Shown: positions 49,574-62,452, counted from the first letter of the stretch. The stretch: 64,000 nucleotides of DNA from Pristionchus mayeri (GCA_036245805.1 BTRK01000002.1:36686661-36750660), one strand, 5' to 3'. Numbers and translations: made by a program. The notes: a model not told the origin generated them from the sequence alone.

Positions 49574-50459
49574 TTAGGTTGGTGCAAAAGTTTCTCCCTA
49601 ATATATTTTTTTAACTTTCTCTAGCCATATATACCTGACTTTAATTTCCTTTTATCATTAGTTGTGGTCATATATGTAGGTAATGCGTGCAGGATTAATT
49701 CAATTTTGGAAAGCATATTAGGGGAATAAATAATGAAAAAGTCAAAATGTAAAAATATTACGATTATTAGGTTACTTTGCTGGACCGTCCCAATTGAATA
49801 CGATCTAGCAATGGATTCTACCCACTTGATATGTAATGTCACTCAAGTTGCTCTTTCTGAATATCACAAAATATCCGACTTTCAAAAAGCGTTGGATGCT
49901 GGGAATTAGAAAAAGTGCTGATTTAGTTGAAATTTGGCTGTATCATCCTGCTGTTCACGAATGAATAGATGTAGCCACATCAAGTTTAAGGGTAATATGA
50001 AGACTAGCGAGGACTTCATTGTCCACAACAATATGGCTTTCTGAGTCAAAGGCTAAGCATTCGGGACTATGAAATGTAATTCCGCTGAAATTAATCTAGC
50101 GGAATTATCTAATTAGACGCTCATCTCATCTTGGCATGACGGCATATTGATATTGAATTACATGTATGAGCATACCCAGTTAGCATACTTTACACTGGTA
50201 TGTATGATTAACCCCTATATCGGTTCTCCACTTAGCGACGACCTTATAAAAAATCACTTTGAAAATCAATTTTACCAAATTGGACAGATTGCTGTATCGA
50301 CGCGGCTAATGGTGGAGAACTGGGACACGGCTTGTTATACAGAGTATTAATGTACCCTTTTATTGCAAAAGACCGTATGAGAATTAATCAACATTGGAGG
50401 TCAGAGGAAGCAAAAATGTAAATTTCTGAAAAAAGGGAGAAACTTTTGCACCAACCTGA
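49574..50459. mobile_element. non-autonomous mariner-like element upstream of TRIM-like exons
   Basis: 886 bp with ends TTAGGTTGGTGCAAAAGTTT and the complement near 50435-50459, TA on both sides, no transposase frame. It lies just 5' of the first TRIM-like exon I could place and may separate it from its true first exon. A charged minus-strand frame at about 50690-50860 (contains EKHTSYKRREEEGG) is a candidate for that exon but is unproven. Confidence 0.75.
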
Positions 50460-51832
50460 TAGATAAATAAAAATGATGCGGCTAATCGTGAAATGTTGGT
50501 ACACATAATATGGCTACTTAAATAACACATAATCAATTTGGCAGAAATACTTCTGTTCAGCACCAAATAACATCTAGTGAACAAGTGAGTCATGGAATGT
50601 GCTGTTAGAACCAATGGAAGGAGACGATCAATAGTGAAAGGTTAGGCAGAAAATGAGAGCATCACTCGCTCGTATCTCTTATCAGCACATTGAATCATAT
50701 CTCATCATTGATATCCACTCTTCGCGGAACGAAGGAGATTTCGAAAGAAACTGTTTGTGTCCCCCCCTCTTCTTCTCTCCTCTTGTAAGATGTGTGTTTC
50801 TCCATTTGTTGCTCCTTGTTGTCTGATCTTTCGTCCTCCACAGCTTCCACTTAACAACCTTATAAAGGGCCCGTTTCATTTCTAAGCATGAGGCTGCATC
50901 CTCGGCCAAAAAGCGGAGTTGCGTGTTCCAAAGGTGTGCGCGTGTCAGCCTGGAGAACGACTCATCTGGTGTATCTCAAAGACATGAAGGGGCTTCATAA
51001 ATGAACACCTGGGAATATAAACGGCAACACATTTCGCTTGGAATTGAAACGACAACGCATTTTATAGGGAGAACATTTCCATTGCATATGTTGTCGTTTC
51101 AATTCCAAGACCTTGAATCTTGAAAAAGCTTCACCATTGTCCGATATTCGATACCAATTGATTGGGCTTCACGAACGCGGGATAAATTTGTGCGTATTGA
51201 TATCGCACATGTTTGCTCTCCATTGCAGTTACGCTGAGTATTTCCTGATCGTCAGTCTTACACCCAATGCCCTAATCGAATATCGAATAGGAAAATGTGC
51301 AAAACGTGCACAGCGGACGTCCGAGAGCGAAATCAAATATCGGATAGACAATGGTGCGCCAAACGAAATCACATCATTAATTGGATTTACTTATTTACCG
51401 CTCGTGCCTGATTTCCATTGCTAATGGTCACGCTGAACAATTGTCTGACTCTCCACATATAGCACCACATACTTTCCGGCTAGAGGAAGCGAGATATCGT
51501 GCAAATATGCGAGAGATTTCTGCTAGCGCATTTAGATTTGTGATGAAAACTAGATTCGTCGAGATAATGTGCATTACTCTACATCATTCATTCATTCTAC
51601 TACAATTCAATAGCTCTCCCACTGATCTTGCCTGGTTTCTCGAAGTTAATTTCGTCGCTTTGATACATGTAATTGGTCGACTTCCTGCTCTTGCAATATT
51701 AAAGCGGATTCGTTGTCAATCGCTCAGAGTAGGTTCTCAAATCTGAAATGTATGCTGACCCTGGAATGGAGGCTAGTTTTTTTACAATGATTTTTTTGAA
51801 AATATATTATCAATGATTTCTCAATATTTCAG

Positions 51833-54800
51833 GCTTACCTCTACTTTCTTCAATTCGGGACTTCTGGTTTGTGGTTGATTGAATGATTTAAAATTATGAC
51901 TGGTAACTATTGAAGGTCTCTGCTTTTTCTTTAACGGAATGCTAGTGCAAATGATCTTCATGGTAAGCACTGGAGTAGGGTTTCAATTTTCAAGTGTTTC
52001 AGGTGCGCTAGATAATAGAGTTCAAAATATGAGATAGTCGTCTCTTCATTTCGTGCACTCTCTCACCGCTCGACCGGTTTAGAGAGTGTGAGAAATGAAG
52101 CGATGGCTATCTCATATTTCGAACTCTACTAGATAGCTGATATGCTTCTGAACTATGTAGCGTACCTGAAACATACCTGAAAATGCGCCTAAACGGCCTG
52201 AAAATTGAAACCCTACACTGGACTTCTAAATTCGGTTCAATGTCTTTCCATTCTAATCACTTTCTCCACCAGTCAAATGGAGAGAGAATGCTTAGAATGA
52301 AGATACGGTGATATCGTTTGTCGAATTCTGGTAAGCATATTGAGTGTTTTAGTTTGTATTTTTCAGAAAAAGAACCAGGAACTCGGCACGTATCGATACT
52401 TTCTGCTCACTTTTGTAATCTCAGACATTCTGAACGGACTCATGCATCTTCTTGTTATGCCTGTTAGTTTAATCATAATCATTATTTAATTCACCTTTAA
52501 ATTGCTTGATAATTAGAAAATAAATTGGATATAGCAGTTTTTTTTAGATTCCTGAAATATACAAGAACGCTTTTGTTCTGGGAGCTCACAGCTGGTGGAA
52601 AACACGGTAAAAATGAAAACATATTTTTTAAAAAGTTTTTTTTATAATAATTTATTTTTGAAGGACTGCAGTATGCTTTTGCCTGGCAGTACTCGCACTA
52701 CCATTTCCGATTCTTTCTTTCAATTTTATGTATCGACTGATTGCCGTGAAATAGTTAGTTAATTCCAAATGTTTGCATATAATGGATTGTAGCTAGAGTT
52801 CACATTCTGAATTATACATAGCTAATGAGCTCACCTGCTATTCGGACAGATTAAATCTACCGAAAATAAAATCGACTTTTCCCATTAGAGGATTCTAATT
52901 GCAGCCCATTCTCACTAACTTGTTTTTGTTTTAAAAATCCGCGTATAATCACGCTGCTTGTCCTCATCACCATCATGGTGTGCTCTTGGTGAGTAATGCA
53001 TTGCAGTGTTTGATGCTTGCAAGTGAACCCAAAACATAATATAACTACGAAGAAATTACGTATTCTAGGTCAACCATCATTCGCTTTATTGCTTTCGACG
53101 ACGACATCAACAAACGATACGTGCGTAATCTTTTCATGGGAAACTCCACGTATCCAACCTACTTGCAATACGATATTGCTGACATCGATGAATATGCAGT
53201 AATGGTGTTTTGGGTAAGATTGATTGAATGTGTAATTTGTAGCAAACCAGTTAAAAAAATTGTGAGATCACAGATGAAACTTAGGATTAAGTTTGAACAA
53301 AATGATCGTAGGTCTCACCTGAGCTTCATTAAATGAAGTAGAATTTTTTAGGTAATGACTTTTTAATGACTTTTAATATTTTTTTAGGTAATGACTCTTT
53401 TCAGGGGTATTAACATCAGTGACCTGTTTATTACTCTACTAATTAGTCAATTAATTAATCCATTTTTTAGGACAGTGATATTTTCGGTGGTATCCATTGG
53501 CGGGACTTCCTGGGATGCACTTATCTAGCGATTTCGGTCGAAGCAGTATACATCTTTATTGTTTACGCCTCGTACAACATCGTTTGCTGTCTGCGAAAAG
53601 TTTGTTTCGCTTGAGATTTACATAATGATTTAGTTTTGTTCTTATTTGCATATTGATTTAAATAATTCAGAATTCGGCACTTCTAAGCGAAGGCAATCAT
53701 CGACAGCACACGCAGCTCTTTCGAGCTCTATCTCTCCAGGTTTGACAATTTATTGTGAAATAGCTCGTAAACGGTCATAATCGGCCAATTGTCGATTTCA
53801 TTAAAATTTAATGATGAACATGAAATTAATGTGAGATGTATGGCTGGTAGCGATGTAATTCGTTCCGCACAGTAAATTACATGCTAATGACGTGGAACAT
53901 GCAAGCAGAACAAGAAATATTTGGAGCCCCTCCTCTATCCCGCTACCTCTATCCGAGATATTAGGTTGATGCAAAAGTCTTGTGGTTTTTTGATACTTTG
54001 CCTTCCATCTTTCTTTCAGTTTGATGAATGAACTTCCCATATTGATTACTAATGAGGCCTTGCATACTCTTTCATTTGCGCACTCTATCAGCATTGTCCA
54101 ATCAGAGAGGTCTGAACAGAATACATCTAAATTTAAAAAAAAAAAATTAATTTATGAAAAAAAATTTATCCATCGAAAACGACACATTACTCAATATTTT
54201 GTTTCCCCTGAAGCATGAATGTCGAATACATGGTGGTCATATGAAGCACCAGTCTTTACCCTATGCATAAGTTTTCTCATGGGTGCTGGAAGTTACATCC
54301 CTTCGAGGAATGAAGTCGATCTTAAAATGACTACCTTCTGAATTTCTGTGTTGATTTTGTGAATTTCTGAAAAATAAGAAATTCAAATTTTCTGAAAGGG
54401 CGAAGAAGCAAGCACCAATATTTCTTATCTTAATATAGCCCCTTCGTCGATGCATACAGCACACTCATTGCGGAGCCTGTATGCTTGGTCTTCCATTCGA
54501 AAAAGTCCGAAGAATTCACATGAAGCCGGCTTCTGCTTCTATTTTTGACAGCATGTAAGTTGGTTCAAACCCACTCGTATGACAGGTCTAATGGATATTT
54601 TGAAAGAATATCAAAGCTACTTCTTAGCCAACAATATGAAGTTGTTTGATGGATTTTCTCTTCAAATACCTAGATACATAAATTTAAAATAAAATTGTGT
54701 GCATTATTTGCAGTTTGCTTAATCATAATTTCTTGCGTTGGTTGCAAGATCGGTTTGATTGAAATATGTGTGAACAAAGTTCAAGCATACCCCTAAATAA

Positions 54801-55755
54801 TATTATGTTTGGTGGTCTTTGAGATTTGGGACACGCGAGTTATGAACGTTCAAAGTAAGGACACAAAACACCACAAGACTTTTGCATCAACCTTATATAA
54901 ACAAAAGAAATTATACTATTTCCTGTTCTCCTTGACTTTTTCCACGCCGTAGGAAATAAAGATGGAAATGTAATCGATCAGGCAATAGCTCCGTTCGTCA
55001 CCTCCTACCTTCCGATCGCCTCGTGCGCCGTCTTTCCCCTTCTCGGTAATTACGGTATCATGTTGCTCAATGGAGTAGGTCACATGATGCCGCGTAGCGA
55101 TTCGCTACGTAATCTACCTCCCCCCCCCGAGTTCGCAATGTGCGATGAAGAGGCTCGTAACGGCTCGCTACGTGGCATCGTTTGGCCAACCCTAATTCTC
55201 AAGCTAATACTCGCACTTATGAGCCAGTCGGCGAGAGAGATACAGAAAGAAAAGTATGTCCTTTCACATTCTCTCTCTAACGATCGTAAGGAACAACAAA
55301 GAACAATCTAACGCTCCGAACAATCACAGAGATAATGTCACTTTGAACTTCAAAGTGATCCATACCTTTGAAACACACCTATTTCGATTCCCTATAGACA
55401 TCCCTACTTTGAAGTTGAGTAGTACCGACAATTCAGGTATCGACTCGCCTGAATTTGCAGTCGTTGTTCCGTTTTTGTGCTCTATCCATCCCGTGCTCGA
55501 TGGGTTTATTATGATTGCAACGGTATCTCAGTTCAGGTAATTTCATGACGCATTTCAAAAATATTAATAAAAAAACGTCCAAATAGACTGAACTCTCTAA
55601 CTTTAATTGCATGTGCAAGTGATTTTTTTAAAGATCATATAAATGGTTGCAGGAAGACGTTTTTCGAGTGGACAAAATTTCGCATTAGAAGGAAGGGCAC
55701 AAAAGTGACGCTTATCGAGTTCATGGAGGATGAGAGAAGAAAACACACTTATTGA
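51833..55755 (+). CDS. 7TM chemoreceptor, str-superfamily-like, 5' incomplete
   Basis: Exons: 51833-51866, 51916-51962, 52367-52462, 52548-52606, 52664-52753, 52905-52988, 53069-53213, 53471-53599, 53671-53739, 54982-55045, 55437-55536, 55653-55755; 339 residues after an unplaced start. Phases agree. str/srd/srh-type hallmarks: LGTYRYFLLTF in TM2, FNFMYRLIAVKYPFSL after TM3, QLFRALSLQ before TM6, IHPVLDGFIMIA in TM7 and a basic tail. Two acceptors end in AAG rather than CAG/TAG (51915, 52663), which lowers confidence there. Introns hold nested hAT-like MITEs (51976-52216) and a mariner-like element (53961-54894). A G-protein-coupled chemosensory role is inferred. Confidence 0.78.
51976..52216. 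repeat. hAT-like MITE containing a nested hairpin MITE
   Basis: Outer element: ends TAGGGTTTCAATTTTC and complement; flanks CACTGGAG and CACTGGAC (8 bp, one mismatch). Inside, 52016-52128 is a TAGAGTTC hairpin with flanks CTAGATAA and CTAGATAG. The inner copy therefore arrived later. Both are within one receptor intron. Confidence 0.8.
53961..54894. mobile_element. non-autonomous mariner-like element in receptor intron
   Basis: 934 bp, ends TTAGGTTGATGCAAAAGTC and the complement, bounded by TA. No transposase. It sits between receptor exons 53739 and 54982. Confidence 0.8.
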
Positions 55756-55980
55756 AGCCAATTGTTTATTGTCGCACGCAGCTTCGTACACTTTCACCAC
55801 TACCCACAGTTTCAACTTTAATAGACGGTCTCATGGCCTTGTAAATTGACTTTCAAATGCAATTTCAGTTTCCACTAACGTCATATTAAGATATTTGTGC
55901 TAATTGGTTCACGGGGTTTTTGAGGCCGCATGGTTCAATACAAATATTTATCCAAGATTGGAGTGGTCAAGGAAGATTTC

Positions 55981-58900
55981 TTAGAATTTCTTCGCTTTCT
56001 TCTTGTTCTTCTTCTCCTCGGACGAGTTCGAACCCTTGTCCTTATTCTTCTCCTCCTTCTTCTTCTTGTCCTTCTTGTCCTTCTTCTCCTCAGAAGATTC
56101 CGAGCTTACCTTAGACTTCGACTTCTCCTTCGATTCGGACGATTCAGAAGACTTGCTCTCGCTCGACTTGCATCCTCCTCTCTTCGTCGTTTTCGTCTCA
56201 GGAGTCGACGAGATGGCCGAGTCCGTAGATACCTAAAAAACAATCTTGCTTTTATTATCAGGTTGGTCAGAAAGTTTTGTCCGATTTTGACCATCTTGCA
56301 TTCTGACAACTCCCATCGTTCGTTGTTGTACAATCGGCTTGAGTATTTTAATGATAGATATGAACATTTATACTCTCTTAAGCGCACACTATCATATATC
56401 TGTCCAACCAAGAAAACGCATACAGTAATGTCCTAAACGTAATGGGCCCTGCCTTTTTAGATGGTCAGCATTCCATTGAGAATGTCGATATGGCCAAATC
56501 TAGATCACGGTAGTAATGCACGATGGGCATACACCGTACTGGTACTGTTGAGAATGATCAGCCACTAGAGGCCTTTTAGAGATGAGTGAGTAATCCGAGT
56601 TTGGGTTTTCATGATGGCGGTCCAGATCAGATTATGGCTCACTGTATCTATTCCGATGGTACTCGCGATTTCAATTATTCACGAATGTAAACTACCTTAC
56701 CACTATCTTTGGGAGAGGATAGGGCTCTTAATTCAGGAACAGTGTTCTTCAGCTTCTAGGGACCCAATTTTGAACGTCGAAATTTGCACTTTTGACATTT
56801 TGTCGATAGCCCCGTAGTTTTAAAAGCAGTTTTTACATGAGCAAATAAATTAATAACTCTTGCCCTATCACTCACTGATTGGAAAGATTTTGGAGATCGC
56901 TACGTTTTTTAGGGCAGTCCGTGCCTTAAATACCTTAATATCAGGTTTTTCGCAATTTCCGTGGAAAAAAAGATTTTAGAAAAATATCAATTTTTTAGAT
57001 AACAACGCTAAGTGGGTTCTGAAATATCGACATGATTGAAAGTACAGTAGATAATGATAACATCGCCCTTAGGTAGGTGACATTCTCGTCAATCCCCGAA
57101 ACAGCAAATTTGGTCAGGAAAATTTTGATTTTTTTATTCAGTCCGGATTCAGCCGACATTATAAAGCACGTAACGAATTCAGCAGCTCTATCTTTATTTA
57201 TAAATAGGTAGAGCATCCCTCAGGCTTCTTAATAGACTTAGTGAGCTTCCTCTCAAAAATTGATCCATGAAGTACCTCTATTTTAAAGAAAATCATATTT
57301 TTTCTGAAAAGTTCACTATTACGCTTACCTCGATTTCTCCCATATTAGACAGCCTTGCCCCACTTTAACTCTAATGTTGTAGACACTGAACATGTCACTA
57401 TATAACAGTATGAGGACAACATGAGGTGATTTGAGAAAAAAACATAATATGTGAGTTCAAAGTTGGGGTTCGAAATCGGACAAAACTTTCTGACCAACCT
57501 AATATCAGAGGTCTTCTGAGTGATCGCATGTGACATTTGACAAACTGTTCAAAGTGCTTCAATCTGAATGCCCTTCTGGTGGTTGATGTACCTGAGGCCT
57601 AGTAACTTTCAGTTAAGTCGGTGAGGCCGTAAATTCAAAACTGCCTAAAATCCGGCTATGGCAATTTCGAATATTCAAAGCATCATATATTCCTTCAGTG
57701 GTGTAAAAAAGTACTTCAAAAAAAGCGACCGCCTCGTCGAGGAGAATAATTTCGATGTTGACGATAAATCTGTAGAAAAACAATGAAATTTCTTAATTTG
57801 CAAAAATATTTTTAGGGGTCGAAAAAATGCATTAAAATGCATGTCCTGAAAAATATTATCTCTTTTACCTGTGAGATTGTTTCAGATTCGAATTCACCGT
57901 CCTTTTTTACCCCGGGAAATTTTTTTTGAAAAAAAATTGAGAGCGTGCTTTTTTTGATATTTCGCTGTTTTCATGCCGGATCGCGTGTTTTTTGATAAAT
58001 CTGTATGATATTTTTGATTGTAGATACTATTTATTGCCTCCAATTGCCTTCAAATTTGTCACAGAAGTCATGCTCAAGTATACAAACGTGTCAGAATTCA
58101 AAATTTGCAAAATTGCAAAAATTTTGAAATCTCGATTTTTTTTCGACAATTTTGACCGAAAAATCGAAATTTCAAAATTTTTGCAATTTTGCAGATTTTG
58201 AAATTGGATATGTTTATATGCTCGAGTGTGACTTCTGTGCCAAATTTGAAGGCAATTGGAGGCAATAAACAGTATCTGCAATCAAAAATATCATACAGAT
58301 GTATCAAAAAACACGCGATCCGACATGAAAACAGCGAAATAGCAAAAAAAGCACGCTCTCAATTTTTACAAAAAAAAATTTCCCGGGCAAAAAAGAACGG
58401 TTAATTCAAAATTGAAATAATCTCTCGGGTAAATGAGATAATATTTTTCAGGACATGCATTTTAATGCATTTTTCGACACCTAAAAAATATTTTTGCAAA
58501 TTACGGCATTTCATTGTTTTTCTACAGATTTATCGTCAACATCGAAATTATTCTCCACGACGAGGCGGTCATTTTGCTTTTTTGAATTACTTTTTTGCAC
58601 CACTTTGAAGGAATATATGATGCCTTGAATATTCGAAATTGCCAGAGCCGGATTTTAGGCAGTTTTGAATTTACGGCCTCACCGACTTAACTGAAAGTTA
58701 CTAGGCCTCAGGTACATCAACCACCAGAAGGGCATTCAGATTGAAGCACTTTGAACAGTTTGTCAAAGGGGGTCTCGATTTCATGCAATCTCTCAGAAGA
58801 CCTCTGATATATTGCCAAGTTTTCCCTTCGTCATCAAGTTCTGACATAGTATATCACCTTTCCAGCTTCGTTGTATCATTTAAAAAAAATAAATGTACTA

Positions 58901-59579
58901 TTAGGTGATAAGTATTACCTCTACGATAATCGTGCTCTCTCCAGCCGGTCCCGCGGTGGTTTCGTCAACAAAGATCACGGTAGGCTCCTGGGTCTCACCT
59001 CCGTCTCCTCCGCCAACAGTCGTCGTCTCCGATCTAGGTTTCCTTTATTGGAAAATGTTTGCAATGATGTTGGATGTGTTTCTGGAACTCTAAATAACTA
59101 TCATCAATAAAACCTGAAAGATTCCCCGAAAATAATATACAAAAATATGAGATCCCTACTCAGATCCTCCGCCAACAGTCGTCGTCTCATCATCTACGAT
59201 GACGTCCGTGGAATCGTCGGTTTCTCCTCCGATGCCTCCGATCGTCGAGGACTCATATTCCGAAGGCAAAGACACTGATACAGAAACGAGCTGGAACGAG
59301 GATGATTGGACTTAGAGAGGGCCATGTGGGATTCAATAGAGGCACTGTGATTCAGTGATCATGCGACCTAAGATCATTAAAAGTATTTTTAATCCGCGAC
59401 AATATAGCCCTGAACTAATCTCCCTCATCCGATTGCGAACCATGAGATGTGAGCGTGTTTGCTGCACTCTTTCGAACTGCAACAAATCAGATGCGTACCT
59501 GCCCATCATCCGTAGATCCAAAGATAGGATTGGCGAGAGCAGTGGCGAAGAGAGAAAAGATAATCCAAGTGAGATGCAT
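55981..59579 (-). CDS. secreted low-complexity protein, Thr/Gly/acidic then Lys/Glu/Ser-rich
   Basis: Four exons (minus): 59579-59499, 59290-59160, 59033-58919, 56232-55981; 192 residues, all phases agreeing. The first exon is a signal peptide (MHLTWIIFSLFATALA, cleavage predicted before NPIF). Exons 2 and 3 share a repeated element, DDETTTVGGG and SETTTVGGGDGG, also similar at DNA level, so one exon probably arose by duplication. The last exon is 83 residues rich in Ser, Glu and Lys (KKDKKDKKKKEEK) with a single cysteine. No enzyme domain is visible; an extracellular matrix, cuticle or secretory role is conjecture. Intron 3 (2.7 kb) is nearly filled by two elements (56258-57502 and 57505-58812). 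Confidence 0.82.
56258..57502. mobile_element. non-autonomous mariner-like element
   Basis: 1,245 bp, ends TCAGGTTGGTCAGAAAG and complement, through TTTTGTCCGATTT, with TA on both sides. It is closest in its ends to the element at 39840-41104. No transposase frame. It starts about 26 bp from the last exon of the secreted Lys-rich protein. Confidence 0.8.
57505..58812. repeat. 1.3-kb fold-back element
   Basis: Nearly full-length palindrome centred near 58.15 kb. The outer ends TCAGAGGTCTTCTGAG pair with CTCAGAAGACCTCTGA. Short frames in the two arms mirror one another (near 58027-58281 and 57992-58201). It directly abuts the mariner-like element on its left. Confidence 0.8.
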
Positions 59580-59586
59580 CTGCAAA
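59580..59586 (-). other. splice acceptor abutting the start codon (possible trans-splice site)
   Basis: On the minus strand TTTGCAG is immediately followed by the ATG of the secreted Lys-rich protein gene. In nematodes this arrangement usually marks spliced-leader addition, though an untranslated first exon would look the same. Confidence 0.6.
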
Positions 59587-59599
59587 TGGAGATGAGCGG

Positions 59600-62300
59600 C
59601 GAATGAGGGCAAGAGAGGAAGAATACCTTTGAGAATGCGGGCCCTATCCTCACATTTTATCGGATTGGAAATGTTGTTGAACACGGTTTGATCAGCAGTC
59701 GGACGTCAGCAGTCTAGCGCTCTGACATGTTCCCATTCCATTTTGTGTGATCTAACTGTGTCTCATGCGGGAATGGCTTGAAATGGTGTCTTCGTTCATC
59801 ATGCTTTCCCATTTGTCTGATCGTCGAGAGAGTGCATGCAATGAAGAGACCGTTTACAGAGAAGCCATCCCTAGGCTCATGTTTGCGGAGGCGGCATTCG
59901 TTCGCTCCCCTCATCCCTCGTCGATCTCCAAAGGTACTGTAGAGTTCAAGATGCTTATTTTTATGGAGGTCGCTATAACGCCGGGTGTGCAATATGAATT
60001 ACACAAGCGGAATCCGCTGAGAGAATGGCCAGAAACGAAATATAAGTGTACAATACTATTTTCTTCTGCAACATTGTTATGCACTCATTTTCGAGTGCAT
60101 ATTATTAGTGAAATTTGAACTATGAATTTTTAGTCTAGATCCTTGATATCACAATATTCTATATTTTCTTGTCGATACGTTCGAAATTTGCAGTTCTAGA
60201 ATCGGTTATTTTAAGATGGATTTTTTAACTGATAATTTCGAACTTCGAGTCGTGATTACGCGGTTTCAAAGAACTGTCACGTCAACATTGCAGTGATTCG
60301 TGATGGGGGAAGGGGGAGGATGAGAAGTGGGGAGGGGGGGGGAGAGGAGGGAGGAGGAGGGGGGGGGAAGAAACAAGCCCATATTTGTTTGTTCATGCGC
60401 ATGAGCACGTCTCTTCTCTATGAATGACACGCGGAAAGGGCATGGTACGCAAAGAATCTTCATTCGAAATCATGGAACGAATCGATTAAAAGTTCAAAGA
60501 TCAACGTTATAAAACCATCACTCTGTTTTATTTTAGTCGCTGCAGCGTTCATTTGCAAGAATTATTGCAAGAATTCTGGCAAATCTCTTCACATTTTGAT
60601 TGAGGGCCAACACAAAATGTGAAAAGAAAAAAAAAGTTTTACGACTCAAATATTAGTCTTCTATTCGGTTCATTTCCAGTGCAAAGTTGTAGATTGCGAT
60701 TGAAATCGCATTTCCAAAAAAACCAATAATTTCAATAATCAAGATGTGCTGGACGGGCAAGACGTGTGGATTCGGGCAGGTAAAGATGGCTTTAAAAGAA
60801 TTGGCTATCTGTTGTATGTTTGACCTGTGAGAGAGGACGGAGAATGAAGCGAATCGTTTCATGAGATGTCATTCCTACTGCCAGGACGCGGGCGATCTCA
60901 CGATTCTGCTGGAAAGCGATGACCTGCAGAAACGTCATATTCATACGGTGTGATGGGGGAAGAACATAGTGTTCGCGATTCGAGTAATCATCCCTTTTTT
61001 CACACAAAATTCTGAATTAGTCGTTGCTGCGTTCTGTAAGAGTTGTGACCATCATGATGCTACATCTAAGCGAACCGGATGGAGTCGCAAGAACTAACTT
61101 CTTTCATCATGCAGAGGTCTTACAGAATAGTGCAATAGGATTATCTATTTTTGAATATTATTATTTAAATTGTTGTTTAAAAAAGCGGCAAATAATCATA
61201 AAACGTTGTTATTCAGTCGATGTATACGGCCTGGCGTGAGCCACTGATCGATTTCCGTCTGATGCGATCCTTTTTCAAGTTCAGGTCTGCATTTTCAATA
61301 TATTACGATATTTTGCAAAACACTATACCGTATCTTAAATCAAATAATGCAATAGAGGACGAAAAACGTCAACGTTGTCTTCTAATTTTATACAATCAGA
61401 GAGTGTGACAAATGAAGAGACGGTGGTTTAAATTTCAAATTCTATTATGCATTCTACCTCATGAAATACTAAGTTGTACTGATATGCACACTAGGCCGAA
61501 GATTTTGTTGATGTTTGTTTTGACGAATAAGCAAGCATTGTTGTGTTAAAGAGGGACGCTGATCGTCCTGCCGGAGGTGGAAATGCGCGGGCATCAAGCG
61601 AAGCAGCTGCCGAAAGTAGCAAAGATAAAAGATCACTATCTAAGACTCTTTCTCAACCTGCAATTGTGCCTGTGATGCACATTTATTGTAGCGACCGTTC
61701 ATCGAATATGATTTTAAAAATGTTCAGGAATTAGGAATAATAAATACTGTAATTCAGGAATCGATGGAAGTAATGCTGGGGTAGTGTGCGGACCGTGGGA
61801 AGTTGAAAAAAAATCCTTCCAAAATGAATAAACGTCCGTCTTATCTGTACTTCATATTCGTATTCCTCAAAGGGGGCCTGCGTTTTCCACGAAAACATAT
61901 AATGTTTATTCGATAGCTTAGTGTCTGTGGCATGATTATGATCAGTGGATGTTGTCGAGGAAGGAAGTTTGTGATGATTCAAATTGTAAATGTCAGACGT
62001 TGCCTCATTCTCTTTTCATGCCACATCTCATTAGGGATATAACACGCCAAGCTGCCCGTGGCTCATCCGTGTCCTCCCATCTTCCGTTACCAAACAACAT
62101 TTTCAAAGTCGTATTCAGTGAATGCAAATTCCGCCCTGACTACCATGAACGACTCGTTTCGTTACTTCGAATGCTCATTTACAGCGAATAATCATTTCCG
62201 ATTTGCTAGCGCAAACGATGCGGGGCTACTCCAAATTGTTGCTATGATCTTCTTCCTCATTCTTATTATCATACCTTCAGAGAATAGGCTACACTTGAGA
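59600..62300. other. no supported gene
   Basis: Contains a G-rich tract at 60302-60372, partial TAGAGTTC-family fragments (59820-59855, 61398-61425) and scattered short frames. Two minus-strand stretches near 60.66-60.95 kb read plausibly hydrophobic or charged, but no acceptor/donor set with matching phase was found. Confidence 0.5.
60302..60372. repeat. G-rich purine tract
   Basis: Runs of three to ten G separated by A or GA, on the plus strand; capable in principle of G-quadruplex folding. It has no coding interpretation. Confidence 0.85.
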
Positions 62301-62301
62301 T

Positions 62302-62452
62302 TAGGTTTCCGGAATTGGGCGTAATTGGGCATCTTTTGAATCATTTCCGGATATGTTTCATGTACAATATATAGTATGCATATATAGCGCACATGAAACA
62401 TATCTGACAATGATTCAAAATATGCCCAATTACGCCCAATTCCGGAACCCTA
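62302..62452. repeat. hAT-like MITE, TAGG family
   Basis: Ends TAGGTTTCCGGAATTGGG and CCCAATTCCGGAACCCTA, long paired arms, perfect 8-bp duplication CTTGAGAT on both sides (62294-62301 and 62453-62460). Its loop shares GCGCACATGAAACATAT with 1285-1397. Confidence 0.85.

Noticed and set aside
55930..56436. 168-codon plus-strand frame of Leu/Arg repeats
   Set aside because: It is antisense to the Lys/Glu/Ser-rich last exon of the secreted protein, which has splice-site and phase support on the minus strand.
60653..61007. Minus-strand frames containing a hydrophobic segment ending in a stop
   Set aside because: A possible short first exon (60900s) and terminal frame do not connect with consistent phase, and part overlaps a MITE fragment.
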